NCBI RefSeq assembly: GCF_011326735.1
Contig: NZ_JAANCN010000001.1
Span: forward strand, 310,001-374,000
From: Phycicoccus endophyticus
GTDB taxonomy: Bacteria; Actinomycetota; Actinomycetes; Actinomycetales; Dermatophilaceae
Direction: 5' to 3'
Length of the DNA: 64,000 nt
Made by a program: the position numbers and the translations under genes. The notes under the pieces were generated by a model. The model searched no databases and was not told the origin of the DNA. It saw only the letters and a program-made list of their open reading frames with translations. Shown here piece by piece: positions 63,669 through 64,000 of this stretch (positions within the stretch are counted from its first letter, which is position 1; each line of letters opens with the position of its first letter).

Positions 63669-64000
63669 ATGCTGCTCGAGGGCAAGAAGCTGCTCGTCAC
63701 CGGGGTCCTCATGGACTCCTCGATCGCGTTCCACGTCGCCCGGCTCGCCCAGGAGGAGGGGGCCGAGGTCGTCCTCACCTCCTTCGGAAGGACGACGAAG
63801 ATCACCACCGCCATCGCCCGTCGGCTCCCGCGGCCGGCCCCCGTCGTCGAGCTCGACGTCTCGAGCGAGGAGGACCTCGCCGCCCTCGCCGGGCGGGTGG
63901 GCGAGCACGTCGACCACCTCGACGGCGTGGTCCACTCGATCGGCTTCGCCCCTCAGGGGGCGTTCTCGTTCATGGACGCGTCGTGGGAGGACGTCTCGAC
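63669..64000 (+). CDS. inhA: Enoyl-ACP reductase InhA/FabI (3' end outside window)
   Basis: The first 110 residues of an NADH-dependent enoyl-ACP reductase are visible. [21 protein letters not shown] is the InhA-like N-terminus with the atypical SDR nucleotide loop. [12 protein letters not shown] follows, holding the conserved substrate-site Gly/Phe. It completes each round of fatty-acid elongation. GAAAGG (63,656-63,661) is a likely ribosome-binding site. The gap to fabG is 53 bp. The gene is cut by the window end, not broken. Confidence 0.93.
   Translation, partial: MLLEGKKLLVTGVLMDSSIAFHVARLAQEEGAEVVLTSFGRTTKITTAIARRLPRPAPVVELDVSSEEDLAALAGRVGEHVDHLDGVVHSIGFAPQGAFSFMDASWEDVS

Overview
This is a very GC-rich, gene-dense stretch of chromosome from an actinobacterium (Actinomycetota). 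The lineage markers are WhiA, RbpA, OpcA, an ANTAR response regulator of the PdtaR type, a mycothiol-dependent-enzyme homologue, a CoaE-GrpB fusion, an actinobacterial VLRF1-type peptidyl-tRNA hydrolase and an InhA-type enoyl-ACP reductase beside FabG. The gene set fits a Micrococcales member such as the Intrasporangiaceae/Dermatophilaceae, but that family-level placement is inference. I see no plasmid, prophage, insertion sequence, CRISPR array or biosynthetic cluster. It is core genome, and the unexpected signals are mostly regulatory and structural.

Layout. 1-7,061: gltB (cut by the window edge), gltD and pyk. 7,102-8,951: tRNA-Leu(CAA) abutting pdtaR, a GNAT acetyltransferase and a hotdog thioesterase. 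8,971-19,132: polA, a SAM methyltransferase, rpsA, a PPOX/split-barrel oxidoreductase, coaE-grpB, uvrB and a TerC membrane protein. 19,142-23,234 (minus): a GH15 hydrolase, a mycothiol-dependent-type enzyme, a metallo-beta-lactamase-fold hydrolase and an EamA exporter. 23,303-31,711: uvrA, a Tat-exported Rieske lipoprotein, uvrC, rapZ, yvcK and whiA. 31,872-35,595: gap-pgk-tpiA, secG and rbpA. 35,619-44,608 (minus): the pentose-phosphate operon tkt-tal-pgi-zwf-opcA-pgl plus a DUF3806-like gene. 44,798-48,184: ctaB, ctaA and an ABC transporter pair. 48,287-55,278: the SUF iron-sulfur operon sufR-sufB-sufD-Rieske-sufC-sufS-sufU-sufT, ending in acVLRF1. 55,445-64,000: NYN nuclease and zinc metallopeptidase, an ABC-F protein, an ABC exporter, SURF1, moaA, DUF3099, fabG and the start of inhA.

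How the genes work together. Glutamate synthase, lower glycolysis and the pentose-phosphate genes supply nitrogen, ATP and NADPH. RapZ-YvcK-WhiA links cell-wall precursor sensing to division control. CtaB, CtaA and SURF1 serve cytochrome oxidase. The SUF operon supplies Fe-S clusters, which GltB, GltD, the Rieske proteins and MoaA need. All three UvrABC excision-repair genes lie within 13 kb. Gene order resembles two blocks known from Mycobacterium tuberculosis (pykA to uvrA, and uvrC to inhA), joined here near the Rieske gene between uvrA and uvrC. That comparison is from memory.

Non-coding signals worth attention: at least seventeen start codons lie 6-8 nt after a TANNNT hexamer, which suggests widespread leaderless transcription. 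pdtaR starts one base after a tRNA. A LacI-family-type operator overlaps the pyk promoter. A 134-bp element at 55,285-55,418 can fold as a cloverleaf. A tandem-repeat/alternative-hairpin region lies between the ABC-F and ABC exporter genes. Dyads flank or overlap the sufR, gap and secG promoters.
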